Positions 1 to 5,820 of a DNA stretch of 13,217 nucleotides are shown here, piece after piece. Positions within the stretch are counted from its first letter, which is position 1, and each line of letters opens with the position of its first letter. Location: assembly GCA_027485535.1 (NCBI GenBank), contig JAIXQV010000256.1:1-13217 (forward strand). The letters run 5' to 3'. Below the pieces are notes generated by a model. It searched no databases. It saw nothing but the letters and a program-made list of their open reading frames with translations, and had not been told where the DNA came from. The translations under genes and the position numbers were made by a program. The DNA is from Oxalobacteraceae bacterium. GTDB taxonomy: Bacteria; Pseudomonadota; Gammaproteobacteria; Burkholderiales; Burkholderiaceae_D.

Positions 1-36
1 CACCATTTGCTCTGCCCAGCGCTGAATATTTTTTAA

Positions 37-855
37 ATGACAACCAATCGCCCGAATTCTCTGCCATTCAGCGTGGACGCCGAGTTGAGCTTGCGCATTG
101 GGGAGGATGCGCTGGCCAACAAAAAACGCATCGAGCTGCTGCGTCAGATTGGGCTCACCGAGAACCTCACCAAAGCCGCCAAGATCGCGGGCTATAGCTA
201 TAAAGGTGCTTGGGACACGATCGAGCAAATGACACAGCTGACAGGCGATCGTCTGCTCGAACGCCACGCCGGCGGCAAAGGCGGCGGGCGCACGTGTCTG
301 ACTGAGCGTGGCAAGCAGCTACTCAAGAACTTCGATCTGATCAGTGCAGAGCATGCGCGTTTTGTGCAGCGGCTGAATCGGCTCGCCAATGGTCTGGAAG
401 CGGATTACGCGCTACTCACCGACATCGCAATGAAGACCAGCGCACGCAATCAACTTGGCGCCATCATCGTGTCTATGCTGCAAGGCCCGGTTAATGATGA
501 GGTCGTGCTGATGATTAACGATAAGCTGAAGCTGACCTCATCCATCACACATGAAAGCTGTCGTGAGCTGAAGCTTGAGATTGGTGCAAAAGTCTTTGCA
601 CTGATTAAAGCGTCTGCTATTGAGATTGCGCTGAATGAGCCATCGACTGCCACACGCATCAATCATTTTCAGGGTGTGATCGTCGCACTGATCCGTGGCG
701 AACAAGCGTCAGAGCTACAGATTATGATTGATGAAGGTAGTCGACTGATTGTTACTGTCAACAATGCCGTGATAGACGACATGCAGTTAAGAACATCAAT
801 GCGCGTCCATTGCCGGATAGATCCATCTAACGTGATTCTTGCGGTTGCTGCTTGA
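37..855 (+). CDS. modE: ModE-type molybdate-responsive transcriptional regulator
   Basis: Cytoplasmic DNA-binding regulator that in characterised members binds molybdate and represses the ModABC uptake operon or tunes molybdoenzyme genes. The 272 residues match the usual length (E. coli ModE has 262). Residues about 28-100 form the LysR-like winged helix, with the ModE signature 'SYKGAWD' (54-60) and the 'GGKGGGRT' loop (79-86). Residues about 133-199 are the first Mop/TOBE domain, with the ligand-binding 'TSARNQLG' (134-141). Residues about 206-270 are the second, more diverged Mop domain (N209, G213). An in-frame TAA lies directly before the ATG, so no longer start is possible. No clear Shine-Dalgarno is visible. 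No molybdate transport or cofactor gene lies in the window, so its targets cannot be read from context. The family call is firm; the symbol rests on domain order. Confidence 0.93.
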   Translation: MTTNRPNSLPFSVDAELSLRIGEDALANKKRIELLRQIGLTENLTKAAKIAGYSYKGAWDTIEQMTQLTGDRLLERHAGGKGGGRTCLTERGKQLLKNFDLISAEHARFVQRLNRLANGLEADYALLTDIAMKTSARNQLGAIIVSMLQGPVNDEVVLMINDKLKLTSSITHESCRELKLEIGAKVFALIKASAIEIALNEPSTATRINHFQGVIVALIRGEQASELQIMIDEGSRLIVTVNNAVIDDMQLRTSMRVHCRIDPSNVILAVAA

Positions 856-1057
856 TCTGAATGCTGCGCATGATCAGCCATGTATATCGATCGACATCAG
901 CAATAATGCTCACGATGAACAGATAAGTTGATGCTTGTTTACGCGCCTTGAGCGATCGCACCAAAGAACGCGTTCAAAAAAATTTACCAAAAGATTTGCT
1001 CTAGTATCGCCTGCATCGTTCCGCTGGGATGCGGTTATTCAGATGAAGGGGAGCTCC
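856..1057. other. Intergenic region between modE and the Crp/Fnr gene
   Basis: About 200 bp without a supported gene. It is locally AT-rich around 973-1000, ahead of the regulator start. I looked for an FNR-type operator (TTGAT-N4-ATCAA) and found none; the TTGAT at about 928-932 has no matching right half-site. A promoter for the downstream regulator is expected here, but no -35/-10 pair with acceptable spacing stands out. No rho-independent terminator for modE is visible. Confidence 0.5.
1046..1053 (+). promoter_or_regulatory. Shine-Dalgarno that fixes the Crp/Fnr start
   Basis: The purine run AAGGGGAG lies 4 nt before the ATG at 1058. It favours 1058 over the in-frame ATG at 1043, which sits just before this run, and over a far-upstream TTG at 935. 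Confidence 0.7.
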
Positions 1058-1846
1058 ATGCAAATAGTGCAGAAGTCAAGCAATGAGGTGATTGAACATC
1101 GGGGTGTTGCCGAGGTCGGTCGCTACTCGCGAATGGCCGACAACTTTCCTCGGCTATGGTCGAATGTGGAGCAGGTCTATCAAATTCTTCGAATCGAAGC
1201 CGATGACTCGCTGAGTACCGACGCCTACCGCTTCCAGCACATAAAGTCGCGATCAGGTGCGCGTGTATACACCGGTGGCGATCGTTGCGACGCGATCTTC
1301 ATCGTGTACGCAGGTTTCCTCAAGACCTCTTGGATTGATAAATACGGTAACGAAAAGATCCTCGACTTTCCGATGAAGGGCGATCTGATTGGTTTCGATG
1401 GTATCGAATCGAAGGCGTTCAAGAACACGCTGGTTGCTTTGTCAGATATCGAATTGATTGTCGTACCTATTGAGTTCTTTAACGCCAACGGTAGCAAGGC
1501 GCATGGCTTCCGACGTCGCTTGATGGAATTGATGAGTCAGGCACTAGTGAGTGGCCAGAAAGTTGGCTACATGATGGGTACATTACCCGCTGAGGCTCGT
1601 GTCGCTAAATTTTTGCTATCGATCTCACAAAAATTTCGCGGTATGGGTTTTTCTGACAAGTCTTTTCATCTTCGTATGACGCGTGAGGACATTGGCAGTT
1701 ACCTAGGATTGACCTTGGAAACCGTCAGCCGCACGCTATCGGGCTTCGCGCGCTGCGGCTTCATTAGGGTGGATCAAAAGTACATAGAGATCGTCGATCC
1801 GGACGGCTTGAAGATGTTACGGCGGTTACCGGCGCTCAAGCGCTAA
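1058..1846 (+). CDS. Crp/Fnr family transcriptional regulator with FNR-type HTH and no cluster cysteines
   Basis: Predicted cytoplasmic activator/repressor of 262 residues. An N-terminal stretch (1-58) precedes a cNMP-binding-like beta-barrel sensor (about 59-142), a dimerisation helix (about 150-172) and a C-terminal winged helix (about 175-250). The recognition region 'DIGSYLGLTLETVSR' (211-225) is close to E. coli FNR. It keeps the Glu-Ser-Arg trio (E221, S224, R225) that reads TTGAT half-sites in FNR/FixK proteins. FNR senses oxygen through a [4Fe-4S] cluster held by four cysteines. Here only two cysteines exist (C77, C233) and none is near the N-terminus, so oxygen sensing by that route is not expected. 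By inference it may act downstream of another sensor, as FixK does, or bind another ligand. The start at 1058 is chosen for its purine-rich ribosome site. No FNR-type box was seen in its own upstream region. Confidence 0.88.
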   Translation: MQIVQKSSNEVIEHRGVAEVGRYSRMADNFPRLWSNVEQVYQILRIEADDSLSTDAYRFQHIKSRSGARVYTGGDRCDAIFIVYAGFLKTSWIDKYGNEKILDFPMKGDLIGFDGIESKAFKNTLVALSDIELIVVPIEFFNANGSKAHGFRRRLMELMSQALVSGQKVGYMMGTLPAEARVAKFLLSISQKFRGMGFSDKSFHLRMTREDIGSYLGLTLETVSRTLSGFARCGFIRVDQKYIEIVDPDGLKMLRRLPALKR

Positions 1847-2026
1847 GTGTCTATGTCGTAAGGCCGCTAACGGCTTTGGTAGGCTTTGCCGCACGTCTTG
1901 TACTGTCTGCGGTACCGCCGCCCAGCTATCGACCTACCGACACAGCTTCAAAGTCTTTGGGGGAATCCTCGGCTTCGGCTTTAGAATAGGGGGAGTCGTT
2001 GTGCCCCCTATTAATGGAGTCTGTCC
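1847..2026. other. Structured leader region upstream of the Ala/Pro-rich protein gene
   Basis: This 180-bp gap holds a short GCCG-ctaa-CGGC hairpin just after the regulator stop (about 1863-1874), too weak to call a terminator. It also holds a 10-bp palindrome GCGGTACCGC (1909-1918) flanked at a distance by GGTAGG (1878-1883) and CCTACC (1933-1938). A G5 block lies at 1959-1963, and the strong hairpin at 1985-2012 is listed separately. No ORF was recognised. Confidence 0.5.
1985..2012 (+). promoter_or_regulatory. Perfect 9-bp hairpin just before the ribosome site of the 2027 gene
   Basis: AATAGGGGG (1985-1993) and CCCCCTATT (2004-2012) are exact reverse complements around a 10-nt loop. The stem ends 3 nt before the GGAG ribosome site (2016-2019) of the gene starting at 2027. 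No U-run follows the stem, so an intrinsic terminator is unlikely. A role in controlling translation is inference. Confidence 0.55.
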
Positions 2027-2401
2027 ATGTCCGAGGAAGCCAAGATTTTTCGAGGAGACCATGCCCCCGAGTCGGGGGCCGTCGACCCTGCGCGCCGTGT
2101 GCGTCCTAAGTCTCCCGCGCAGCCGGCACCCTCAGCCATTACGCCAGTTGTCGAGCCGGCGGTCGCTACCGTAGCCCCTGCTGCACCAGTCGCGCCTGCT
2201 GTGCCGGTCGCTGCTAAGCCAGCATCCGCACCCGAGCCCGAGCTAAACTTTCATCTCGATGAGTCTCAACTCTGGCACTCATCCGAGGCGGTAAAAAAAC
2301 GTATCAGCGACATGGCCGCAGTGGCACATCAAACCGCGCATTTACTGGATGAGCAAGCGGAAGAGGCTGATCGCATCGCGAAGCAGCTGAAATCGCTCTG
2401 A
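2027..2401 (+). CDS. Hypothetical Ala/Pro-rich protein with helical C-terminus
   Basis: I do not recognise this 124-residue protein. Residues 1-25 are charged. Residues about 26-72 are a low-complexity Ala/Pro/Val linker with repeated 'APVAP'-like steps. Residues about 75-124 are predicted helical, with alternating hydrophobic and charged positions, and could form an amphipathic or coiled-coil segment. There is no signal peptide, membrane segment or cysteine. GGAG at 2016-2019 lies 7 nt before the ATG and supports the start. The same-strand winged-helix gene begins 51 bp downstream, so the two may be co-transcribed. A proline-rich tether carrying a helical interaction module is a reasonable structural reading, but no function is claimed. 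A second strong hairpin lies inside its first codons. Confidence 0.75.
   Translation: MSEEAKIFRGDHAPESGAVDPARRVRPKSPAQPAPSAITPVVEPAVATVAPAAPVAPAVPVAAKPASAPEPELNFHLDESQLWHSSEAVKKRISDMAAVAHQTAHLLDEQAEEADRIAKQLKSL
2063..2079 (+). repeat. GC-rich 7-bp hairpin within early codons of the 2027 gene
   Basis: GCCCCCG (2063-2069) and CGGGGGC (2073-2079) pair perfectly around a 3-nt loop, near codons 13-18. Its C5 and G5 blocks could also pair with the G5 and C5 blocks of the upstream hairpin, giving two mutually exclusive folds. Confidence 0.5.
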
Positions 2402-2452
2402 TTGTGCTGCGTCGCTCATAACAAAACAAATTCTGGATAGGACCCTTCGCTC

Positions 2453-2812
2453 ATGACCACGATGGATGTGAAACACATTGCCCGCTTTCTAGGCGCAATG
2501 TCGATCGAGGAGCGCGTGCAGATCGTCTCGGTCCTGCTGGAGGCGGGTAAAGAGGGTATGGCGATGTTGGACATCGCTGCGCGCACCGAATTAGGTGCTT
2601 CTGCAGTCTTCAAACAGCTGGAGGCTTTGGCGGGGCTGGAGCTGATCTTTGTGAAATCGGTCGATGGCACCAAGGTCTATGTCGCCAACACATTGCTGCT
2701 CGATGAGCTCTTTGCGTTGATGTATGAACGCTACGGCCCATCTATCCATGCCCGCCTTGAGCAGCAGGCGCTGGAAGCCCTGGAGAACCAGTCGGATCAG
2801 ACAGAGTCGTAA
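2453..2812 (+). CDS. Winged-helix (ArsR-like) DNA-binding protein
   Basis: The 119 residues are consistent with an ArsR-type winged-helix regulator. A helix with 'IEERVQIVSVLLEAG' (18-32) is followed by a helix-turn-helix at about 38-60 ('MLDIAARTELGASAVFKQLEAL') and a wing at about 64-79 ('IFVKSVDGTKVYVA'). The C-terminal helices (about 82-112) are typical dimerisation elements. It has no cysteine, so a thiol metal site of the classical ArsR kind is absent. The ligand is unknown, and a purely structural winged helix is also possible. AGGA at 2439-2442 lies 10 nt before the chosen ATG. A second in-frame ATG at 2462 is less well placed. It follows the Ala/Pro-rich gene by 51 bp on the same strand and may belong to the same transcript. 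Confidence 0.72.
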   Translation: MTTMDVKHIARFLGAMSIEERVQIVSVLLEAGKEGMAMLDIAARTELGASAVFKQLEALAGLELIFVKSVDGTKVYVANTLLLDELFALMYERYGPSIHARLEQQALEALENQSDQTES

Positions 2813-2814
2813 GC

Positions 2815-2864
2815 GTCGCTCACAAAGGGTCGCTCACAAAGGGTCGCTCACAAAGGGTCGCTCA
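2815..2864. repeat. Tandem 14-bp direct repeat, about 3.6 copies
   Basis: The unit GTCGCTCACAAAGG occurs without mismatch at 2815-2828, 2829-2842 and 2843-2856, with a partial fourth copy GTCGCTCA at 2857-2864. It begins 2 nt after the stop of the winged-helix gene. The 10-mer GCGTCGCTCA that opens it (2813-2822) also occurs at 2409-2418, just after the stop of the preceding gene. The unit is not palindromic, so it is unlikely to act as a terminator. Confidence 0.9.
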
Positions 2865-2867
2865 TCA

Positions 2868-2972
2868 ATGAACGCCAGGAAATTGCTTCTGGCTATGTTG
2901 ATGGCACCTTGTTTTTATGCTCCAAAAAAGTTAACGGCACTCACTGTCGAATTTTTCTACCGCGCGTCTTAG
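2868..2972 (+). CDS. Possible 34-residue signal-peptide-like ORF
   Basis: An ATG right after the tandem repeat opens a 34-codon frame. Its first 18 residues ('MNARKLLLAMLMAPCFYA') look like a secretion signal: a basic N-region, a hydrophobic core and small residues near a possible cleavage point. The remaining 16 residues are nondescript. The last copy of the repeat supplies a GGG about 10 nt upstream as a weak ribosome site. The 3' end overlaps the convergent DUF4124 gene on the other strand by 42 bp. It could be a small secreted peptide, the broken 5' end of a lost gene, or chance. Confidence 0.2.
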   Translation: MNARKLLLAMLMAPCFYAPKKLTALTVEFFYRAS

Positions 2973-3341
2973 CCGGATTTTTGCTTTCGTTGCTTTATCT
3001 AGCGTTGACTCGCGCACGTCTTCTTCCCGCCACTTGACTTGCAAGGCCAGCGAGCGGCATTTGCGCTCACGTGCTGCTGCGCCACGGGCTGTCAGATCAC
3101 GAATCTGCTGATCCTGCCGCTCGCGTTGCTCGCGCAGCTTCTGCAAGCGATTGACCTCGCTGCGTTCTTTTTTTGTCGCATCAGTATCACTGGCAGGTGC
3201 TGAGGGTTCGTTGGAAATTTCCAGCTTACTGCCCGAGCATGGCAGATCAGCATAAGTGACATTACCTTGGGACTCGCAGCGGTAAACGGCAAGAGCGGTG
3301 AGCGGTTGGAGCAGTGAAAACAGCAGCAGAAATAGCTTCAT
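2931..3341 (-). CDS. Secreted DUF4124-domain protein
   Basis: The 136-residue protein begins with a clear Sec signal peptide ('MKLFLLLFSLLQPLTALA', 1-18). A DUF4124 motif follows directly: 'VYRCESQGNVTYADLPC' (19-35), with its two cysteines probably disulfide-bonded in the periplasm. Residues about 55-130 are highly charged and probably form a long helix or coiled coil, ending with a third region containing cysteines (residues near 94 and 135). DUF4124 has no assigned biochemical role; the family is common in proteobacterial periplasmic proteins. The gene is the last of the wrbA-DUF2069-oxidase-DUF4124 run, 36 bp after the oxidase stop. Its weak ribosome site (GGGAA) lies inside a perfect inverted repeat. 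Confidence 0.82.
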   Translation of the reverse strand: MKLFLLLFSLLQPLTALAVYRCESQGNVTYADLPCSGSKLEISNEPSAPASDTDATKKERSEVNRLQKLREQRERQDQQIRDLTARGAAARERKCRSLALQVKWREEDVRESTLDKATKAKIRLRRAVEKFDSECR

Positions 3342-3346
3342 TCGGA

Positions 3347-3371
3347 TTCCCGGGGTTGCATGACCCGGGAA
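3347..3371 (-). promoter_or_regulatory. Perfect inverted repeat between the oxidase and DUF4124 genes
   Basis: TTCCCGGG (3347-3354) and CCCGGGAA (3364-3371) are exact reverse complements around a 9-nt loop. In the minus-strand mRNA the 3' arm contains the GGGAA that would serve as ribosome site, 5 nt before the DUF4124 ATG. No U-run follows. It could be a translational brake or an mRNA-stabilising stem after the oxidase gene; the role is inferred. Confidence 0.5.
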
Positions 3372-3377
3372 CGATGG

Positions 3378-4784
3378 CTACACCACTTTCCCAGGGTTCA
3401 TCAGGTTTAACGGGTCTAGTGCCCGCTTGATGGCCAACATCATCGCCATCTCAGTCCCGGATTTGTAGCGCAGAATTTCGTCGCGCTTGAGCGCGCCTAG
3501 GCCATGCTCGGCAGAGATCGAACCACCGTAGTGGTGTACCCGATCATGTACGATCAGATTGACCGCTGCCTGCTCAGTCAGAAATGATTCATCGTCGTGA
3601 CCCAGCGGCACAGACACATTGTAATGAAGATTGCCGTCGCCGAGATGGCCAAATGTCACCATTCTGCAACCCGGGAATCCACGCTGTAACTCGGCATCAG
3701 TATCAGTGATGAAGTCTGCAATGCAAGATATCGGCAGCGAAATATCATGTTTGATATTTTTTCCTTCAGCGCCTTGCGCATCGGAGATATGTTCACGCAA
3801 GGCCCACAGCGATTTTGATTGTGCGAACGAGTTCGCGACCACAACATCGCGCGCCAAGGATTTTTCAAGCGCTTGCTCGGCAACGGACTCGAGCTGTGCA
3901 ATTGCATAAGCCTCGGGCTCTGCGGTAGAGAGTTCCATCAACACATACTGTGGGTAGCGTTGTGAGAAAGGCAGGCGCTGGGTAGTGAAGTGCCGCTCGA
4001 CCAACTGCAAACTAAAATCTGACATCAATTCAAAACCCGTCAGGTTGGCGTCACAGCGTTGTCGCGCTAAGGCTAATAGGTCGAGCGCATTACCAACGGA
4101 TTCAAGCGCAAACAGCGCTGTAGTTCGTGCGGTCGGTTGCGCGAAGAGTTTAAGCACCGCTGCGGTAATGATGCCCAGCGTACCCTCGGAGCCAATAAAC
4201 AAGTCGCGCAGGTCATAGCCAGTGTTGTCTTTACGAAGCCCGCGCAGTCCGTTCCAGACCTCGCCTTGCGCAGTGACCACCTCCAGGCCTAGCGTCAGTT
4301 CACGGGTATTGCCATACCGGAGTACCGCAGTGCCACCGGCATTGGTCGCAAGATTGCCACCAATACTGCAGCTACCTTCAGAGGCGAGTGACAAGGGAAA
4401 CAGACGGTCATGTGCCTCAGCGGCTTGTTGCACCTGATGTAGGGTGCAACCAGCTTCGGCAGTCAGTGTGTCATTGATGGGATCGACGCCACGTAGACGA
4501 TTCAGTCGCGACAGCGATAGCACCACTGCGGTGCCGCTGTGGTCGGGCACACTGCCGAGCACCAAGCCGGTATTGCCGCCCTGCGGCACGATCGGTACGC
4601 GATGCTGCACGCATAATTGCACCAGCGCCGCAACTTCTTCAGTTGAAGCAGGGCGCAAAACAGCGCGTGCACGTCCGGTGAAGCGGCGTCGCCAGTCGGT
4701 GAGATAAGCCGCCATGTCGTCGCCGGTCAGGACATGCTGGGCACCGATGCGCTGCGCGCACTGCGTCAAAAACTCATCGCTCAT
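3378..4784 (-). CDS. FAD-linked oxidase, D-2-hydroxyglutarate dehydrogenase-like (GlcD superfamily)
   Basis: A soluble flavoprotein predicted to oxidise a D-2-hydroxyacid, passing electrons to a quinone pool or electron-transfer flavoprotein. Its 468 residues are full length. The N-terminal PCMH-type FAD domain (about 38-215) contains 'PQGGNTGLV' (67-75), 'GSCSIGGNLATNAGG' (137-151), and 'RKDNTGYDLRDLFIGSEGTLGII' (184-206), the last closely resembling human D2HGDH. The C-terminal FAD-oxidase domain has 'LREHISDAQ' (R330), 'KHDISLP' (345-351), the metal-site pair 'GHLGDGNLH' (H380, H387) and 'AEHGLG' (E426, H427). D-2-hydroxyglutarate is the best guess; D-lactate or glycolate is less likely but not excluded. 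The start overlaps the DUF2069 stop by 11 bp and lacks a clear ribosome site, so translational coupling is likely. Confidence 0.88.
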   Translation of the reverse strand: MSDEFLTQCAQRIGAQHVLTGDDMAAYLTDWRRRFTGRARAVLRPASTEEVAALVQLCVQHRVPIVPQGGNTGLVLGSVPDHSGTAVVLSLSRLNRLRGVDPINDTLTAEAGCTLHQVQQAAEAHDRLFPLSLASEGSCSIGGNLATNAGGTAVLRYGNTRELTLGLEVVTAQGEVWNGLRGLRKDNTGYDLRDLFIGSEGTLGIITAAVLKLFAQPTARTTALFALESVGNALDLLALARQRCDANLTGFELMSDFSLQLVERHFTTQRLPFSQRYPQYVLMELSTAEPEAYAIAQLESVAEQALEKSLARDVVVANSFAQSKSLWALREHISDAQGAEGKNIKHDISLPISCIADFITDTDAELQRGFPGCRMVTFGHLGDGNLHYNVSVPLGHDDESFLTEQAAVNLIVHDRVHHYGGSISAEHGLGALKRDEILRYKSGTEMAMMLAIKRALDPLNLMNPGKVV

Positions 4785-5181
4785 GGGGCTCGGCCGCGCG
4801 CTGCAAGGCCTCTTGCGCTATTCGCTTCGCTTCGCGCTTGTAAGGCCGCAAGAAGAAAATCGCAGCGAAAAAATACACCGTTGAGAACAAGATTTCTGCG
4901 CCCGCGAGTAATTGCGACAGCCCTTGCTCGCTCCAGGCGCGCACAACGCCTTCGGTGAAGTACATCAGCACCATCATGGATGCCCATTGCATGGTGTAGA
5001 CGTTACGACGCAGCGTACCTGGTAGAGGTGCCAGTAGGGGTATCGCCTTGATCACCATCCATGAGCCGCCCGGGCGCAATGGTGCGAGGACTAATTCCCA
5101 CAGCACGCATAACACGATGAGTAGAACCAAGCTGGCGCTCGCAAGTTGATGCAGCCGATGTTGTGTTGGCGTGGTTTCCAT
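4774..5181 (-). CDS. DUF2069 family inner-membrane protein
   Basis: The 135-residue integral membrane protein has four hydrophobic helices (about 15-35, 42-55, 63-80, 88-111) and a basic/acidic C-terminal tail. It carries the DUF2069 pattern: 'KAIPLLAPLPG' (45-55), 'YTMQWASMMVLMYFTEGVVRAWSE' (62-85) and a Glu in the last helix. Its function is unknown. Genes of this family commonly sit next to wrbA in beta- and gammaproteobacteria, as here, where it starts 3 bp after the wrbA stop. It overlaps the following oxidase gene by 11 bp, so the run is almost certainly one transcript. Confidence 0.88.
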   Translation of the reverse strand: METTPTQHRLHQLASASLVLLIVLCVLWELVLAPLRPGGSWMVIKAIPLLAPLPGTLRRNVYTMQWASMMVLMYFTEGVVRAWSEQGLSQLLAGAEILFSTVYFFAAIFFLRPYKREAKRIAQEALQRAAEPHER

Positions 5182-5184
5182 TGC

Positions 5185-5793
5185 TCAGTCCTGATGCAGG
5201 CGAGCGGCAGTATGTGCCAGCCGCTTACCGAGTGCGATGGCCAGCGACCGGGTATCGTCACTTAGCGCTTGATCGCCTTTGATACCCGACCAGTGGGTCG
5301 CGCCGTACGGTGACCCACCGGAGGCAGTGCTCATCAATGCTGCCTCGGTGTAAGGTAAGCCGACGATCAGCATTCCGTGATGCAGCAGCGGCAGCATCAT
5401 CGATAACAAGGTCGACTCCTGACCACCATGCAAGCTACCGGTTGAGGTGAATACACACGCCGGTTTACCCGCGAGCGCGCCGGAGATCCATTGCGCGCTG
5501 CTACCGTCAAGGAAGTACTTCACGGGTGCGGCCATGTTACCGAAGCGAGTCGGCGAACCGAGTGCCAGTGCCGCGCATTCTTCCAGATCAGTCAGCTCGA
5601 CATAGGGCGCACCAGAGTCCGGTACGGTGGGCTCGGTCGCCTCGGTGACGGTAGAGACGGCAGGGACTGTGCGCAGCACGGCCTCGCAATTGGGCACATG
5701 CGCTACACCCTGCGCGATCAACTCGGCAAGTTTGCGCGTCGCGCCATGGCGCGAGTAATACAGAATCAGAATCTTCAAGGTGGCTGTGCTCAT
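5185..5793 (-). CDS. wrbA: NAD(P)H:quinone oxidoreductase, WrbA type
   Basis: An FMN-dependent flavodoxin-fold enzyme that reduces quinones by two electrons, avoiding semiquinone radicals; WrbA proteins are tetramers in the cytoplasm. The 202 residues match the family. Visible motifs are the FMN phosphate loop 'YYSRHGATRKLAELI' (12-26), 'GSPTRFGNMAAPVKYFLD' (79-96), and the WrbA-specific 'TGSLHGGQESTLLSMMLPLLHHGMLIVGLPY' (118-148). It is the first gene of the minus-strand operon wrbA-DUF2069-oxidase-DUF4124. No Shine-Dalgarno precedes the ATG. A perfect TATAAT lies only 8 nt upstream, so the transcript may be leaderless. The start is kept because the motif spacing from the N-terminus is normal. 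Confidence 0.93.
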   Translation of the reverse strand: MSTATLKILILYYSRHGATRKLAELIAQGVAHVPNCEAVLRTVPAVSTVTEATEPTVPDSGAPYVELTDLEECAALALGSPTRFGNMAAPVKYFLDGSSAQWISGALAGKPACVFTSTGSLHGGQESTLLSMMLPLLHHGMLIVGLPYTEAALMSTASGGSPYGATHWSGIKGDQALSDDTRSLAIALGKRLAHTAARLHQD

Positions 5794-5801
5794 GGCTTGC
5801 T

Positions 5802-5807
5802 ATTATA
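5802..5807 (-). promoter_or_regulatory. Candidate -10 element (TATAAT) for wrbA
   Basis: A perfect TATAAT on the minus strand, in the context CGCCTATAATAGC. The distance to the wrbA ATG at 5793 would place transcription start within about 1-3 nt of the start codon. I see no good -35 at 16-18 bp. A very similar CGCCTATAATGC lies before metY. Confidence 0.5.
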
Positions 5808-5820
5808 GGCGGGCGCTTCA

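Noticed and set aside
1..36. Possible end of an upstream gene at the TAA just before modE
   Set aside because: Only 11 codons are visible and they give no recognisable sequence, so no gene can be claimed.
935..1057. A 41-residue N-terminal extension of the Crp/Fnr protein from a TTG at 935
   Set aside because: There is no ribosome site at 935 and the added residues resemble nothing. The ATG at 1058 has a purine-rich ribosome site just upstream.
2815..2864. CRISPR array
   Set aside because: The repeats are contiguous 14-mers with no unique spacers and no cas genes nearby.
4222..4958. Chain of long plus-strand frames opposite the oxidase and DUF2069 genes
   Set aside because: They are antisense shadows of well-supported genes: Arg/Ser-rich compositions, no family resemblance and no ribosome sites.
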